A DNA stretch of 39,615 nucleotides from Acidobacteriota bacterium (GTDB taxonomy: Bacteria; Acidobacteriota; Blastocatellia; RBC074). The stretch lies in assembly GCA_018269055.1 (NCBI GenBank), contig JAFDVI010000006.1, positions 1-39,615 on the forward strand, given 5' to 3'. The position numbers were made by a program, and so were the translations under genes. This document shows positions 24,720 to 33,432 of the stretch, in pieces (positions within the stretch are counted from its first letter, which is position 1; each line of letters starts with the position of its first letter). Below the pieces are notes generated by a model. That model was given only the letters and a program-made list of their open reading frames with translations, made no database searches and had not been told where the DNA came from.

Positions 24720-26204
24720 ATGAAAGTATTGTTCGTATATCCAGAATTTCCTGAAACCTACTGGAGTTTTCGTTACGCGCTCTCGTTTGAAAACAAGCGT
24801 TCGGCCTTTCCGCCACTTGGCCTGCTGACGATTTCGGCGCTGTTGCCTGAAACTTGGGAGCGGCGGTTGGTGGACTTGAATGTTCAATCGCTGAAGGCTA
24901 CGGACATCGAATGGGCGGATATGATTTTTGCCAGCGCCATGCTTGTGCAGAAAGATTCGCTCCATCGTGTCGTCAAACGATGTAAGGCGAATGGCAAGCG
25001 CGTCGTTGTTGGCGGGCCATACATCACGACCAATGCCGCAGACCTTCCGGAGGCGGACCACATCTTTTTGGGGGAAGCCGAAACGACATTGCCGGAATTC
25101 GTCCGCGATATCGAACTTGGCCAGCCAAAACGCACGTATCAAGCCGCTGAGCGACCTGCGCTGACTTCGACGCCTGCTCCGGATTTCCGGCTTGTTGATC
25201 TTCGGCAATACAGCGCCATGTCGGTTCAATATTCTCGTGGCTGTCCATTTCAATGCGAATTCTGCGACATCATCGAAATCTATGGACGGGTTCCGCGCAC
25301 AAAGACGAACGACCAGGTCCTGGGCGAACTGGATTCGCTGTTGAACCTGGGTTGGCGCGGAATGGTGTTCATTGTTGACGACAATTTCATCGGCAACAAA
25401 CGGAATGTCAAAACCTTGTTGCCGAAATTGGCTGAATGGTCGGAGCGCCATAACCATCCTTTTTCATTTATTACCGAAGCCAGCGTGAATTTGGCGGAGG
25501 ATGACGAATTACTTGAAGGAATGCTGCGGGCTGGTTTCCGTCGCGTTTTTCTGGGCATCGAAACGCCTGTAACCGAAAGCCTGAAGGAAACACAAAAACT
25601 GCAAAATACCCGGCATGACCTGTTGGATTCTGTCAGAAAGATTCAGAGCTTCGGAATGGAGGTCATGGCCGGCTTCATTGTTGGTTTCGACAACGATCCG
25701 GAAGACATTTTCGAGCGCCAGATCAATTTTATTCGAGCCAGCGCAATCCCAGTGGCAATGGTCGGACTGCTGAATGCTTTGCCCGACACACAATTGTGGC
25801 GCAGGTTGAAAGGAGAAGGGAGATTGCTCGCGACAAGTTCCGGAAACAACACCGACGCATCGCTCAACTTCATTCCAAAGATGGAGGCCGCTCGGCTGGT
25901 GGCCGGGTACAAATCAATTTTGAAGACAATTTACAGCCCAAAGGAGTATTACCAACGCGTGCTGGATTGCCTGGAGCGGATTGTCACAAAGACGCCCGAA
26001 TCGCGGCGCGATGGATTCTTCAGCGATTTGAAAGCCTTCTTTCGAGTTGTTTTTGCGCTGGGCGTGCGTGACGGCGCCCGTAGTGAATTCTGGCGTTTTC
26101 TGCGGCTTGCCTTTATTCGGCACCGAAGCAATTTTGCATGTGCCGTCAGGTTGGCTGCGTTCGGGTATCACTTCCGCAAGCTAACGGAATTGGTGGACAA
26201 ATAA
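24720..26204 (+). CDS. B12-binding radical SAM protein, DUF4070 type
   Basis: 494 residues. Residues 1-145 form a cobalamin-binding Rossmann domain ([26 protein letters not shown]). The radical SAM core follows, with [20 protein letters not shown] (CxxxCxxC) near 175-185, [13 protein letters not shown] and FLGIETP. The C-terminal third fits DUF4070 ([40 protein letters not shown]). This is the architecture of the hopanoid C-2 methylase HpnP and of many paralogs that methylate unactivated carbons. Hopanoid genes lie about 4 kb away on the other strand, so an HpnP-like role is possible but not shown. Confidence 0.85.
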   Translation: MKVLFVYPEFPETYWSFRYALSFENKRSAFPPLGLLTISALLPETWERRLVDLNVQSLKATDIEWADMIFASAMLVQKDSLHRVVKRCKANGKRVVVGGPYITTNAADLPEADHIFLGEAETTLPEFVRDIELGQPKRTYQAAERPALTSTPAPDFRLVDLRQYSAMSVQYSRGCPFQCEFCDIIEIYGRVPRTKTNDQVLGELDSLLNLGWRGMVFIVDDNFIGNKRNVKTLLPKLAEWSERHNHPFSFITEASVNLAEDDELLEGMLRAGFRRVFLGIETPVTESLKETQKLQNTRHDLLDSVRKIQSFGMEVMAGFIVGFDNDPEDIFERQINFIRASAIPVAMVGLLNALPDTQLWRRLKGEGRLLATSSGNNTDASLNFIPKMEAARLVAGYKSILKTIYSPKEYYQRVLDCLERIVTKTPESRRDGFFSDLKAFFRVVFALGVRDGARSEFWRFLRLAFIRHRSNFACAVRLAAFGYHFRKLTELVDK

Positions 26205-26239
26205 TTCAAATCCCTCGTCAAAAGGAATCCTGGTTGGCG

Positions 26240-26512
26240 ATGAAAGAAGAGGAAAGGGAAATGCTTGTCATTCTGTTAGACATGGACGATGCCATAAAAC
26301 GCTTTGCTGCTGGTGAAAAGGCCTATGAGTATAAGACCGAAGATCCCAAGCTGCGACTTCTCGGCCCAGCCTGCGGGTTTGGGAGAGATACTTTGCGAAT
26401 GTATCGGGAGCAGGGACTTTATGCCGAGGATATTGCTGAAGCCGAGGACTTGGCCAGCGCAAGGAAGCTGACTATCACAGGAGTTTGGTTCGTGAAGCCC
26501 CCGACCCCCTGA
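26240..26512 (+). CDS. Small acidic protein of unknown function
   Basis: 90 residues from the ATG at 26240. It is acidic and helical (EEEREMLVILLDMDDAIKRF, YREQGLYAEDIAEAEDLASA). No motif is recognised. It follows the B12-radical SAM gene by 35 bases, with AAGGAA a little far upstream (13 bases). It may be co-transcribed with that gene. Coding status rests on composition and position only. Confidence 0.5.
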   Translation: MKEEEREMLVILLDMDDAIKRFAAGEKAYEYKTEDPKLRLLGPACGFGRDTLRMYREQGLYAEDIAEAEDLASARKLTITGVWFVKPPTP

Positions 26513-26571
26513 AGCAGCAAGAACGTTTATCCAGAGGCGTCTACACAAGACCAATCGAAAGCGGAGAGAAG

Positions 26572-26898
26572 ATGAAGAAATTACAACAGGCAATCAAATG
26601 TGAAAGCTGCGGGGACAGCCGATTGGCACTTTTGATGAGTGGAGACGCCAAAGCATTTAACGACGTGGCTGGGCCGATTTATCGAGATTGTATTCGGTGT
26701 GGAAAAATCACTGGCTGGACTGTCGGTCTTCGCCAATCTGCCACAACAAGCAATGCAAGTTCGATTTCATTTCAAAGCAAGTTTGAAAGTATTCAGGTTG
26801 TTGATAGTTACACTATCAATGGCCAGGAGCGCATAGCGACTCAGGCAGAGCGCGACAAGGTGAATTTGATGGTGCAGAGCATAGAATCCCCAAGTTGA
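26572..26898 (+). CDS. Small zinc-ribbon-like protein of unknown function
   Basis: 108 residues from the ATG at 26572, which follows GGAGAGAAG. Two Cys pairs (IKCESCGDSR near 9-12 and YRDCIRCGKITGW near 40-43) suggest a zinc ribbon. The C-terminal half is Ser/Thr/Gln-rich and then charged. It lies 59 bases after the preceding small gene and is closed by a strong terminator, so it is probably the last gene of the CarD-DUF1508-radical SAM unit. Confidence 0.55.
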   Translation: MKKLQQAIKCESCGDSRLALLMSGDAKAFNDVAGPIYRDCIRCGKITGWTVGLRQSATTSNASSISFQSKFESIQVVDSYTINGQERIATQAERDKVNLMVQSIESPS

Positions 26899-26916
26899 TA
26901 CGATGACAAAGTATAG

Positions 26917-26960
26917 TTCAAAGAGAAAAGCGGACCGTTGGGTCCGCTTTTCTCTTTGAA
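26917..26960. terminator. Perfect 20-bp bidirectional terminator
   Basis: TTCAAAGAGAAAAGCGGACC (26917-26936) pairs perfectly with 26941-26960 around a 4-base loop. The A/T-rich outer stem gives a T-rich 3' arm on both strands. It lies between convergent units: the small zinc-ribbon gene (plus) and the M28 peptidase gene (minus). Confidence 0.85.
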
Positions 26961-27057
26961 CTTCGTTATATCCGGTCAGCGAATCAGCGGGTTGCGCAGG
27001 CATCGCCCTCGCAAAGAATGGTGCAAGTCGCTGCTTGCACCATTTCAACGAGCTTTG

Positions 27058-28713
27058 TTAGCGCCCGGTTCCTGGCATTGGTTTGCGCGGCAACTTTTCG
27101 TCGCGCATGGCTGCGTTGTACAAAAAAGCAGCCATAATCACCGAAGCCTGTTTCATGTCCTCCGCTTGAATCCGATCGTACACGTCCATGTTGGAATGGT
27201 GCGTGCGCGTGTCGTATTCCACTGGGTCCTGGATGAATTGAAATCCCGGCAGTCCAACACCGTCGAACGACTGATGGTCAGTGCCGCCCGTGTTGCTGAT
27301 AGTAATTGTCGAAGCGCCCAAGTCGCGGAACGGCGACAGCCAGGCGCGGAAAATCGAGCGAACGTTTTCATTGCCCTGCAAATAAATACCGCGAATTTTG
27401 CCCGTGCCGTTGTCCAGGTTGAAATACGAGGAAAACTTGTCGTGTTCCGGTTTAGTGACCAGTGGACCTTGCGGGCCACCAAAACCTCCACCGGGACCGC
27501 CAGCGCCAGGGCCGCCCGCCGTCTGCCCGGGAGCAGGTTGTCGAGCGCCAAAATGTTGTGCGACATAGGCGCGCGATCCGAGCAGGCCTTGTTCTTCACC
27601 CGTCCAAAGGCCGATGCGGATCGTGCGGCGCGGTTTGACGCCGAGCGCTTTCAGAATGCGCATGGCTTCCATTCCTACGGCGCAACCTGCGGCGTTGTCC
27701 GTCGCGCCGGTTCCGCTGTGCCAGGAATCCATGTGCGCGCCGACCATCACGACTTCGTCTTTCAAGTCGGTGCCGGGAATTTCGGCAATCGTGTTGTACG
27801 CCATCGGATCGTCATCATAAAACTTGGCCTTGATGTCCACTTCCATTTTGACCTTCTGGCCTTTTTCCAGCATGCGCACCAGACGTCCGTAATTTTCGAC
27901 GGTGACGGTAATCGAAGGTAAAGCCTGCGGGGCGGCTTTATCGCGCGGGCCGCCCGCCGAAACAAACACAGTGCCGCCGTCTCCAATTCGACCGATGTCC
28001 ACCAGAACCGCTGCCCCTTCCGTTTTGATGAATTCAGCTTTTTTGGCATTGAACTCCTGCATTTGCCGGAAATTCTGGTTTCCGCCGGGGCCGCCTGGCC
28101 CACCAGGGCCACGACCGCCGCCGGGTGCAATGGGATCAGCGTTCGACATGGTCAGCAGTTGTTCGTCATTAAACCGTCTACCGGGCGCATCGAACCAGGG
28201 TTTGACGTCGCGCATCGGCGTGGTCAAGACAATCGCGCCTTTCAATTTGCCTCGATATTTTTCGAAATCAGCTTCTGTTTTGATGTCGGCATAAACTACT
28301 TCGCCGACGATTGGCCCGTTGGTTCCGGGCGTCCAGGCTTTCGGGTATCCGATCAGCGGAAACGGAACCGGTTCGATCACGTTAGCGGAGTATTTTTCCA
28401 GCGACCAACCGCGTCCAAACGGCCCCCACGATTCCAGATGGGCGTTTTCCATCCCCCATTCGGTCAATCGTTGTTTTGTCCATTCATTGGCGTGTTTGAG
28501 TTGCGGCGATCCGGTCAGGCGCGGCCCGATCACATCTGTCAACCAACTCAGCGTGTCCATGACTTTCGACCGCTCCATGCCTTCTTCGCGGATTTTCTTC
28601 ATCATATCCAGATCAACTTTTTCGACCTGAGCGACCTGCGCGGCAACGCTCAGGCAGAAAATGAGCAAAACGGCAACTGGCGCCGTCGCCCTTTTGAACT
28701 TACGGTTAAACAT
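27058..28713 (-). CDS. Secreted M28-family zinc metallopeptidase
   Basis: 551 residues from the ATG at 28713 (GGAGG eight bases upstream; the in-frame TTG at 28728 is unlikely). A signal peptide ([14 protein letters not shown]) is followed by a PA-like insert and the M28 catalytic domain. Metal ligands appear in [42 protein letters not shown] and THHSNMD. This is the carboxypeptidase Q or aminopeptidase type that cleaves short peptides outside the cell. Two Gly/Pro-rich low-complexity insertions ([15 protein letters not shown] and [18 protein letters not shown]) are unusual and probably surface loops. It is transcribed alone. Confidence 0.92.
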   Translation of the reverse strand: MFNRKFKRATAPVAVLLIFCLSVAAQVAQVEKVDLDMMKKIREEGMERSKVMDTLSWLTDVIGPRLTGSPQLKHANEWTKQRLTEWGMENAHLESWGPFGRGWSLEKYSANVIEPVPFPLIGYPKAWTPGTNGPIVGEVVYADIKTEADFEKYRGKLKGAIVLTTPMRDVKPWFDAPGRRFNDEQLLTMSNADPIAPGGGRGPGGPGGPGGNQNFRQMQEFNAKKAEFIKTEGAAVLVDIGRIGDGGTVFVSAGGPRDKAAPQALPSITVTVENYGRLVRMLEKGQKVKMEVDIKAKFYDDDPMAYNTIAEIPGTDLKDEVVMVGAHMDSWHSGTGATDNAAGCAVGMEAMRILKALGVKPRRTIRIGLWTGEEQGLLGSRAYVAQHFGARQPAPGQTAGGPGAGGPGGGFGGPQGPLVTKPEHDKFSSYFNLDNGTGKIRGIYLQGNENVRSIFRAWLSPFRDLGASTITISNTGGTDHQSFDGVGLPGFQFIQDPVEYDTRTHHSNMDVYDRIQAEDMKQASVIMAAFLYNAAMRDEKLPRKPMPGTGR

Positions 28714-28900
28714 ACAGGTTTCCTCCAAAGGATGGTCTACAGCCCGCAGGCTGTCAAAACTTCGTGTTGAATTCGGTTATGGTTCTGAATGCTTATGATG
28801 GTCAGGCAGGCAGTGTAAGCGCCCGTATCCTGAAGTTGCAAGATTGCATAAACAGTGACGTGGCTTGGTTGTGGTTGGTTGCGGGAAAGTCTGTCAGAAA

Positions 28901-28942
28901 GAAAAAGTGCAGCAAACAGAAAATCTCTGTCTGCTGCACTTT
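28901..28942 (-). terminator. Intrinsic terminator of the hopanoid operon
   Basis: A 16-bp stem with one mismatch (28904-28919 with 27-42 of the 28900s, AAAGTGCAGCA type) and a 7-base loop is followed by TTTTTCTTTC on the minus strand. It lies 22 bases after the stop of the last minus-strand gene. Confidence 0.85.
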
Positions 28943-28964
28943 GGTTTACATCTTATTTCGGGGG

Positions 28965-29366
28965 TTATTCGCTGGCGACCAGATTGGTTGACAACGGCAT
29001 GACCTGTTCGGCTTTGATCACGGCACGCCCATTTTTGATTTCAACGCGACCAAAAACCGAAACCCGGTGAACCGGGTCGGCAATCAAACTGTGGCGTTGC
29101 GATTTCGCCAGTTGAACCAGCGAAACGTTGGCCAGAGTTTTGGTGTTGTTGTCGAAAACCACCAAGCCTTTTCGATCTGCGCTGACCGAAATGATTTCGG
29201 CGGTGACTGCGACTCGGCGACCTTCAAATTCAACCGCATGATTGGAAATTTCCTTGAGTTCGGTCGGCGCGTAACTATTGTCAGAATTGTTGTCAGCCGC
29301 GCGACCTTGAGCCAACGAAAGGGCTGCCAGACAGCAAACAAGTAATAAAGTGCGAATGAAAAACAT
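28965..29366 (-). CDS. Secreted OB-fold-like protein
   Basis: 133 residues from the ATG at 29366 (AGGAGAG upstream); the longer frame to 29627 overlaps the SCO gene and is rejected. A signal peptide (TLLLVCCLAALSLAQG) is followed by a small beta-rich domain: VEFEGRRVAVTAEIISVSAD, GLVVFDNNTKTLANVSLVQL, VFGRVEIKNGRAVIKAEQV. The pattern resembles periplasmic OB folds of the tRNA_anti-like or DUF4920 kind. It is last in the long minus-strand operon, 181 bases after the CusF-SCO gene, and just before the terminator. Confidence 0.65.
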   Translation of the reverse strand: MFFIRTLLLVCCLAALSLAQGRAADNNSDNSYAPTELKEISNHAVEFEGRRVAVTAEIISVSADRKGLVVFDNNTKTLANVSLVQLAKSQRHSLIADPVHRVSVFGRVEIKNGRAVIKAEQVMPLSTNLVASE

Positions 29367-29547
29367 ATACTCTCCTAATCTCCTGAAAAAGAAACGGTTA
29401 TTGTTATGAATCTTTGTTCGATTTTCCCGATCACGGATAGTGAACGGCAGCGAGGTTTGCCCCTTGCAAACGAAATCGGCTGCAAACAAAGGCGCGGAGT
29501 TTATCTGACTCGGCGCTTTCTGGCAAATCAGGAAAGTTTCTTTTGAA

Positions 29548-30456
29548 TTAGTTTGTTTGCGTCTGAGTTTCCAAATCTTTAACCACTTGATCCGGTTTCC
29601 AATCGTTGCCGCGGTAAAATTTGGCAACTTTGCCGTCTGCCGAAACCATCACGGTTCGCAAATTGTGAATGACTTGCCCGTTGTCCGGCCAGAAATTCAA
29701 TCCAAAGGCCTGGCCGACCTTTTTCACCTCATCCGCATTGCCGGTTGCGAATTCCCAGCGAGCGAACGCATCCGGTTTGGTCGAATTCAGGTAGCGCAAT
29801 CCGTATTCGCGCAGCACTTTCGGCGTATCGAATTCAGGGTCAACACTGACGCTGAGCAGGCGGACTTTGTCCTTCAACGCATCGTTTTTCGCCAACTCTT
29901 GATTGATGACGGAAAAGTTCGTGCTCATCAGCGGACAGTAATCCGGCAGCGGACAGCGCGTGTAGATGAATGTCACCAGCAGGGTTTTACCGCGATATTT
30001 GCTCAAACTGATCTTTTTGCCGTCCTGGTTGACCAACGCGAAATTCGGCACGTCGTCTCCCAGGTTGGGCTCGACGTTCGTTTCCGCATCTTTGCCAATC
30101 AAACTGGGATCAGTGATGTTCGACACGACAGGATTTTCCAGCCAGGAGCGGTTTTGATCCACAACCAGCGTCGCCTGAATCTGTGCGCCGGGTTTCAGTT
30201 CGCTGTAAACCCAATCGTCCAGCAAAGTGAACGGCATGGTCATGCCTTCCATGTACCCTTCGATTTTTTCGTGCTGGATGGTGACTTTGTGGTCGGCTTT
30301 ATTGGCGGAAACGACTTTGCCTTTTAGCTCGAATCGCTTGGCTCCATCGGAGGCCTTAGGCGTCGAATTTCTGGAACAGCCGGAAAGTATCAAACCGATA
30401 ACTAGGATGAGATAAAACAGAAACCAAATAGACGGTCTATATTGATTGCTACGCAT
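29548..30456 (-). CDS. Lipoprotein with CusF-like copper domain fused to SCO1/SenC thioredoxin fold
   Basis: 302 residues, ATG at 30456 after AGAAGGAT. The lipobox is LILSGC with Cys27. Residues 42-105 match a CusF-like copper-binding domain (GKVVSANKADHKVTIQHEKI, EGYMEGMTMPF). Residues 130-298 are SCO1/SenC: FALVNQDGKKISLSKYRGKT, TFIYTRCPLPDYCPLM, and a late His (QVIHNLRTVMV). The Cys pair is C-x5-C (168, 174) rather than the canonical C-x3-C. SCO proteins deliver copper to cytochrome oxidase or act as thiol reductases. The gene lies 18 bases after hpnI in the same operon. Confidence 0.9.
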   Translation of the reverse strand: MRSNQYRPSIWFLFYLILVIGLILSGCSRNSTPKASDGAKRFELKGKVVSANKADHKVTIQHEKIEGYMEGMTMPFTLLDDWVYSELKPGAQIQATLVVDQNRSWLENPVVSNITDPSLIGKDAETNVEPNLGDDVPNFALVNQDGKKISLSKYRGKTLLVTFIYTRCPLPDYCPLMSTNFSVINQELAKNDALKDKVRLLSVSVDPEFDTPKVLREYGLRYLNSTKPDAFARWEFATGNADEVKKVGQAFGLNFWPDNGQVIHNLRTVMVSADGKVAKFYRGNDWKPDQVVKDLETQTQTN

Positions 30457-30474
30457 TTTTATCCTTCTACGAAT

Positions 30475-31701
30475 TTACGATTCTTTTGCCGGAACGAGTT
30501 TTCCGCCTGGCAACACACGGAAGTTTACACCGCGCCAATGGATTTCGTCGCCGACGAAACTGATCAGCCAGACACCAAAGGTCATCAAATCACGAATTGG
30601 CAGCAGCCAGAAGTATCTGGCCAGCACATAATCTTTTAAGCCAATCACGCCCACCACGAACGCTGGAAGGGAACGAACAAACATCGTTATCGCCAACAAC
30701 CACCATGCAAAGCTGGAAAATTTCCACGCCAGCAGCGACAGCAGCGAGGTCGCCGTTCCATACGTCAGAATCAAGCCGCGGTATCCCCATGGGCGCGAAA
30801 TTCGCGTCGAGCGTCCCCATCGAAGTTGATGTTTCAACATGGTTGCCATCGTATCCGGGCCGGAAATGTGTTCCACCACACAATCTGATAGCACAACTTC
30901 ATAGCCCAGCTTCGCCGTCGAATTGCCGAGCACAAAATCATCGGCCAAATAATCGGCTACTGCTGGAAATCCGCCGATGCGTTCCAGAATGCTTCGCCGC
31001 ATGACAATCGTCGAACCGAGCGCGAAGGCGATGCCTTCCAACAATCGCGACGAACAGACTTCAGCGCCAAAGGTAGACGAAATACCAATGTTTTCCAGCA
31101 AGGCGGCTAACGTCTTGGCATTTGCGCCACGATACAGGCAAGTCACCATTCCGACCGTTTCCTGCTGCATCGGGGCAATGACGCGACGCAGGTAATCCGG
31201 CTGGACGCGGATGTCGCTGTCCGCGATCAGCAAAACGTCGTGCTTAGCCACCCCGAACATGTTCTGCAAATTGGAAACTTTGGCATTGTAACCAACTTCA
31301 TGGTCGGAAATGACAAGTGCAATATCGCAGTCAGGGTGATTGGCGATCAGTCGTTGAATGATCGGAACGGCCGGATCGCTGGCTTCGCGAACGCCAAAAA
31401 TGATTTGAAATGTCGGGTAATCCTGGCGACAGAAACTGGCGAAATTTTCGTATGCTTCGGCGTCGGCTCCGCGAACGGGTTTGAAGATCGTTGCGGGTGG
31501 CGTGAAGTTCAATCCCAATGCGCGTTGCTTTCGCCTGTTGGCAAACCACGCCAGACCGCCGACGAAAGCAATGCCATAATAAACAATCGCCGACAGCACG
31601 CAAACGAACAACGTAAGACGAACGAGCAGCAAGGCCCAAAAGGCAATCGGAGAGCCAAATTGTGGAGCGAAAGCCGAGTAAATCGAATTCATCCAGTTCA
31701 T
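30475..31701 (-). CDS. hpnI: Hopanoid biosynthesis glycosyltransferase HpnI
   Basis: 408 residues from the ATG at 31701, which overlaps the preceding stop as ATGA. This is a GT2/GT21-type enzyme resembling ceramide glucosyltransferase. An N-terminal membrane helix precedes the catalytic domain: TIFKPVRGADAEAYENFASF, LLIADSDI (metal-binding Asp), YLADDFVLG, and LKHQLRWGRSTRISRP (the (Q/R)xxRW motif). Two or three C-terminal membrane helices follow. HpnI adds N-acetylglucosamine to bacteriohopanetetrol; HpnK then deacetylates it. hpnK lies three genes upstream in the same overlapping chain, which supports the assignment over a general ceramide-type enzyme. Confidence 0.88.
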   Translation of the reverse strand: MNWMNSIYSAFAPQFGSPIAFWALLLVRLTLFVCVLSAIVYYGIAFVGGLAWFANRRKQRALGLNFTPPATIFKPVRGADAEAYENFASFCRQDYPTFQIIFGVREASDPAVPIIQRLIANHPDCDIALVISDHEVGYNAKVSNLQNMFGVAKHDVLLIADSDIRVQPDYLRRVIAPMQQETVGMVTCLYRGANAKTLAALLENIGISSTFGAEVCSSRLLEGIAFALGSTIVMRRSILERIGGFPAVADYLADDFVLGNSTAKLGYEVVLSDCVVEHISGPDTMATMLKHQLRWGRSTRISRPWGYRGLILTYGTATSLLSLLAWKFSSFAWWLLAITMFVRSLPAFVVGVIGLKDYVLARYFWLLPIRDLMTFGVWLISFVGDEIHWRGVNFRVLPGGKLVPAKES

Positions 31702-32096
31702 CGTGTTGACCCGAAAAGCGCCTCCAACTTGCCGGAGATAGAAACCAGAGCAACGCCAAACGCCACCAACAGCGTGCCCATCCAGCGTTCTCTGGAAATG
31801 CGCTCGCCCAGAAAAAATCGCGCGCCCAGTGTGTTTGTGATGTAGCTGACCGCCGTCAGCGGAACGACAAAGCTCAAATCGGCGTAACTGAGCAAGCTGA
31901 TAAACGAAAAAAAGGAAACGGCCATACAGGCGACACCGCCGATCAGATATGGGTTGCGAATCATTCGCAGGATTGCTCCGAATAAAGCGTGTGGCCGCAG
32001 CGAAACATCGCCGACCTGTTGCATGCCTTTGGCCGAAAGAATTTCTCCCAGCGAACTTCCGCCGATCAACGAACAGAGAAGCAAAAAGGTTTTCAT
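31698..32096 (-). CDS. SMR/EamA-like four-helix membrane protein, second of a pair
   Basis: 132 residues from the ATG at 32096, which overlaps the upstream stop (ATGA). Four membrane helices: LLLCSLIGGSSLGEILSAKG, YLIGGVACMAVSFFSFISLL, LSFVVPLTAVSYITNTLGAR, WMGTLLVAFGVALVSISG. The pattern 'SYADLSFVVPLTAVSYI' is typical of SMR and ArnE/ArnF-type half transporters. It is a diverged sister of the gene just upstream. Both overlap and sit between hpnK and hpnI. I infer an inner-membrane heterodimer that handles a lipid intermediate, by analogy with the ArnE/ArnF flippase. Confidence 0.8.
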   Translation of the reverse strand: MKTFLLLCSLIGGSSLGEILSAKGMQQVGDVSLRPHALFGAILRMIRNPYLIGGVACMAVSFFSFISLLSYADLSFVVPLTAVSYITNTLGARFFLGERISRERWMGTLLVAFGVALVSISGKLEALFGSTR

Positions 32097-32509
32097 TTTG
32101 CTTCGACCTCCATCCGCTCGGTAATTCGGGTGGTTCTTTGTTCGGTTTTGGCGACAATGGCAACGCCAAAGCAAATGATCAATGTTCCCACCCAACGCGC
32201 TGGCGAAACGTGTTCGCCCAATAGCTTCCAAGACATAAACGCATTCATCACGTAACCAAACGCCGTTACCGGCAGCACAAAACTCAAATCCGCCCAGGAC
32301 AACGCGACCAGGTAAAGTCCGAAGAAAATGCTGAGGATGACAATCCCCAACCAAACATAAGGCGTTGTGAATACCTGTACGCCAATGTGTAAAAGCTTTG
32401 CCGGGTCGAGCGTGTTCACTTCGCCAATGGATTTCATTCCTTTTGTCAGGCAAACATCGCCCAGCGTTTGCGCGCAAATGGCGACAAATAAAACGACCAG
32501 AGTTTTCAT
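32093..32509 (-). CDS. SMR/EamA-like four-helix membrane protein, first of a pair
   Basis: 138 residues from the ATG at 32509, overlapping the hpnK stop (ATGA). Four helices: VVLFVAICAQTLGDVCLTKG, YVWLGIVILSIFFGLYLVAL, LSFVLPVTAFGYVMNAFMSW, WVGTLIICFGVAIVAK, then a charged tail. The matching 'SWADLSFVLPVTAFGYV' shows common descent with the second copy. The drug-binding Glu of true SMR exporters in helix 1 is not at a position I can confirm, so a multidrug role is doubtful. The context points to hopanoid lipid handling. Confidence 0.8.
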   Translation of the reverse strand: MKTLVVLFVAICAQTLGDVCLTKGMKSIGEVNTLDPAKLLHIGVQVFTTPYVWLGIVILSIFFGLYLVALSWADLSFVLPVTAFGYVMNAFMSWKLLGEHVSPARWVGTLIICFGVAIVAKTEQRTTRITERMEVEAK

Positions 32510-33432
32510 ATTTCGGATTGCAGATTTCGGATTGCGGATTTGGGGAGCGATTCATAGGTCGCCAATTCAAAGCCGGCATCTTCGATTGCTTGTCGCAATT
32601 GTGGACTGGTCAACGCCTGAAGCTCCCGCGCGCCGCCGGAATTTTCACGCTTCGCTGCTTCCCCGGCGTCCAGCGCCAATGGATGCGCGTAAATTTCACT
32701 GCAGGTGGGTTTCATTCCTTTCAGTAAACCGAGCAAATAGTTTTCATGCATATTTCCCGACTGCAATAGTCCAAACACTTTTTGCGGTTGCACGAAGCCG
32801 CGCCCTTTCAATCGTCGTTCGCACCATCGGCCAAGCAAATTGAAGACTGTTCCCCAGACCAGTTTGATTGGCAAATGCGTTCGATCCAGTTTCAAACTCA
32901 GCAGCATTTCGCCTTTGACGACGCGCACGCGGCGAACATTGAACGCTTCGCACAACCGAATCAACTCATTGAAAATCACCGGGTGCTGATGCAGATGCGT
33001 GTGGCCGTCCACGTGCGAAAAGCTCAAGCCCGTCGCGGTGAACCGCTCAAACTGCGCACGCATTTCTTTGCGCAATTCTCTGCGCGCGGCAGGGTTGAAG
33101 TAATAATTGATTCCTGCGTTGAAGGAATTGTTGGTGAATCTGCCTTCGGCATCGGTGATATGCGGAATTTCCGAATGCGGCAGCGCGGCCTTGCCCAATA
33201 CCAGTACCAAATGCAGCCCGACGGCCAACGAAGGGTTTGCTTTGGCCAGTTCAACGGCTTCATCGGCGGCAGCTTCGTTGACCATCAAACTGGCGCTGGT
33301 CAATACGCCTTCGCAGTGCGCCTGGATGATGGCGCGATTCACGGCATTGGAATAACCGAAATCGTCACCATTGATGATGAGTGGAGTTTTCTTGCTTTGG
33401 TTGGTCTGGCTCAAATTCGGTTGAATACTCAT
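32506..33432 (-). CDS. hpnK: Hopanoid biosynthesis deacetylase HpnK (YdjC/ChbG family)
   Basis: 308 residues from the ATG at 33432, which overlaps the channel stop (ATGA). YdjC/ChbG deacetylase fold: PLIINGDDFGYSNAVNRAII with the metal-binding Asp pair (23, 24), VGLHLVL, and HVDGHTHLHQHP with catalytic and metal His. HpnK removes the acetyl group from N-acetylglucosaminyl-bacteriohopanetetrol made by HpnI. The last residues (SAIRNLQSEI) come from a 14-bp tandem repeat at the 3' end (32510-32537), which directly abuts the overlap with the next gene. Confidence 0.88.
   Translation of the reverse strand: MSIQPNLSQTNQSKKTPLIINGDDFGYSNAVNRAIIQAHCEGVLTSASLMVNEAAADEAVELAKANPSLAVGLHLVLVLGKAALPHSEIPHITDAEGRFTNNSFNAGINYYFNPAARRELRKEMRAQFERFTATGLSFSHVDGHTHLHQHPVIFNELIRLCEAFNVRRVRVVKGEMLLSLKLDRTHLPIKLVWGTVFNLLGRWCERRLKGRGFVQPQKVFGLLQSGNMHENYLLGLLKGMKPTCSEIYAHPLALDAGEAAKRENSGGARELQALTSPQLRQAIEDAGFELATYESLPKSAIRNLQSEI
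32510..32541. repeat. 14-bp tandem repeat at the hpnK 3' end
   Basis: Units ATTTCGGATTGCAG (32510-32523) and ATTTCGGATTGCGG (32524-32537) are followed by a partial unit. They encode the tail of HpnK and touch the ATGA overlap with the next gene. The unit length is not a multiple of three. Confidence 0.8.

Noticed and set aside
29367..29627. Longer start for the secreted OB-like protein
   Set aside because: It would overlap the SCO gene and bury the signal peptide. The ATG at 29366 has a proper ribosome binding site and a signal peptide directly after it.
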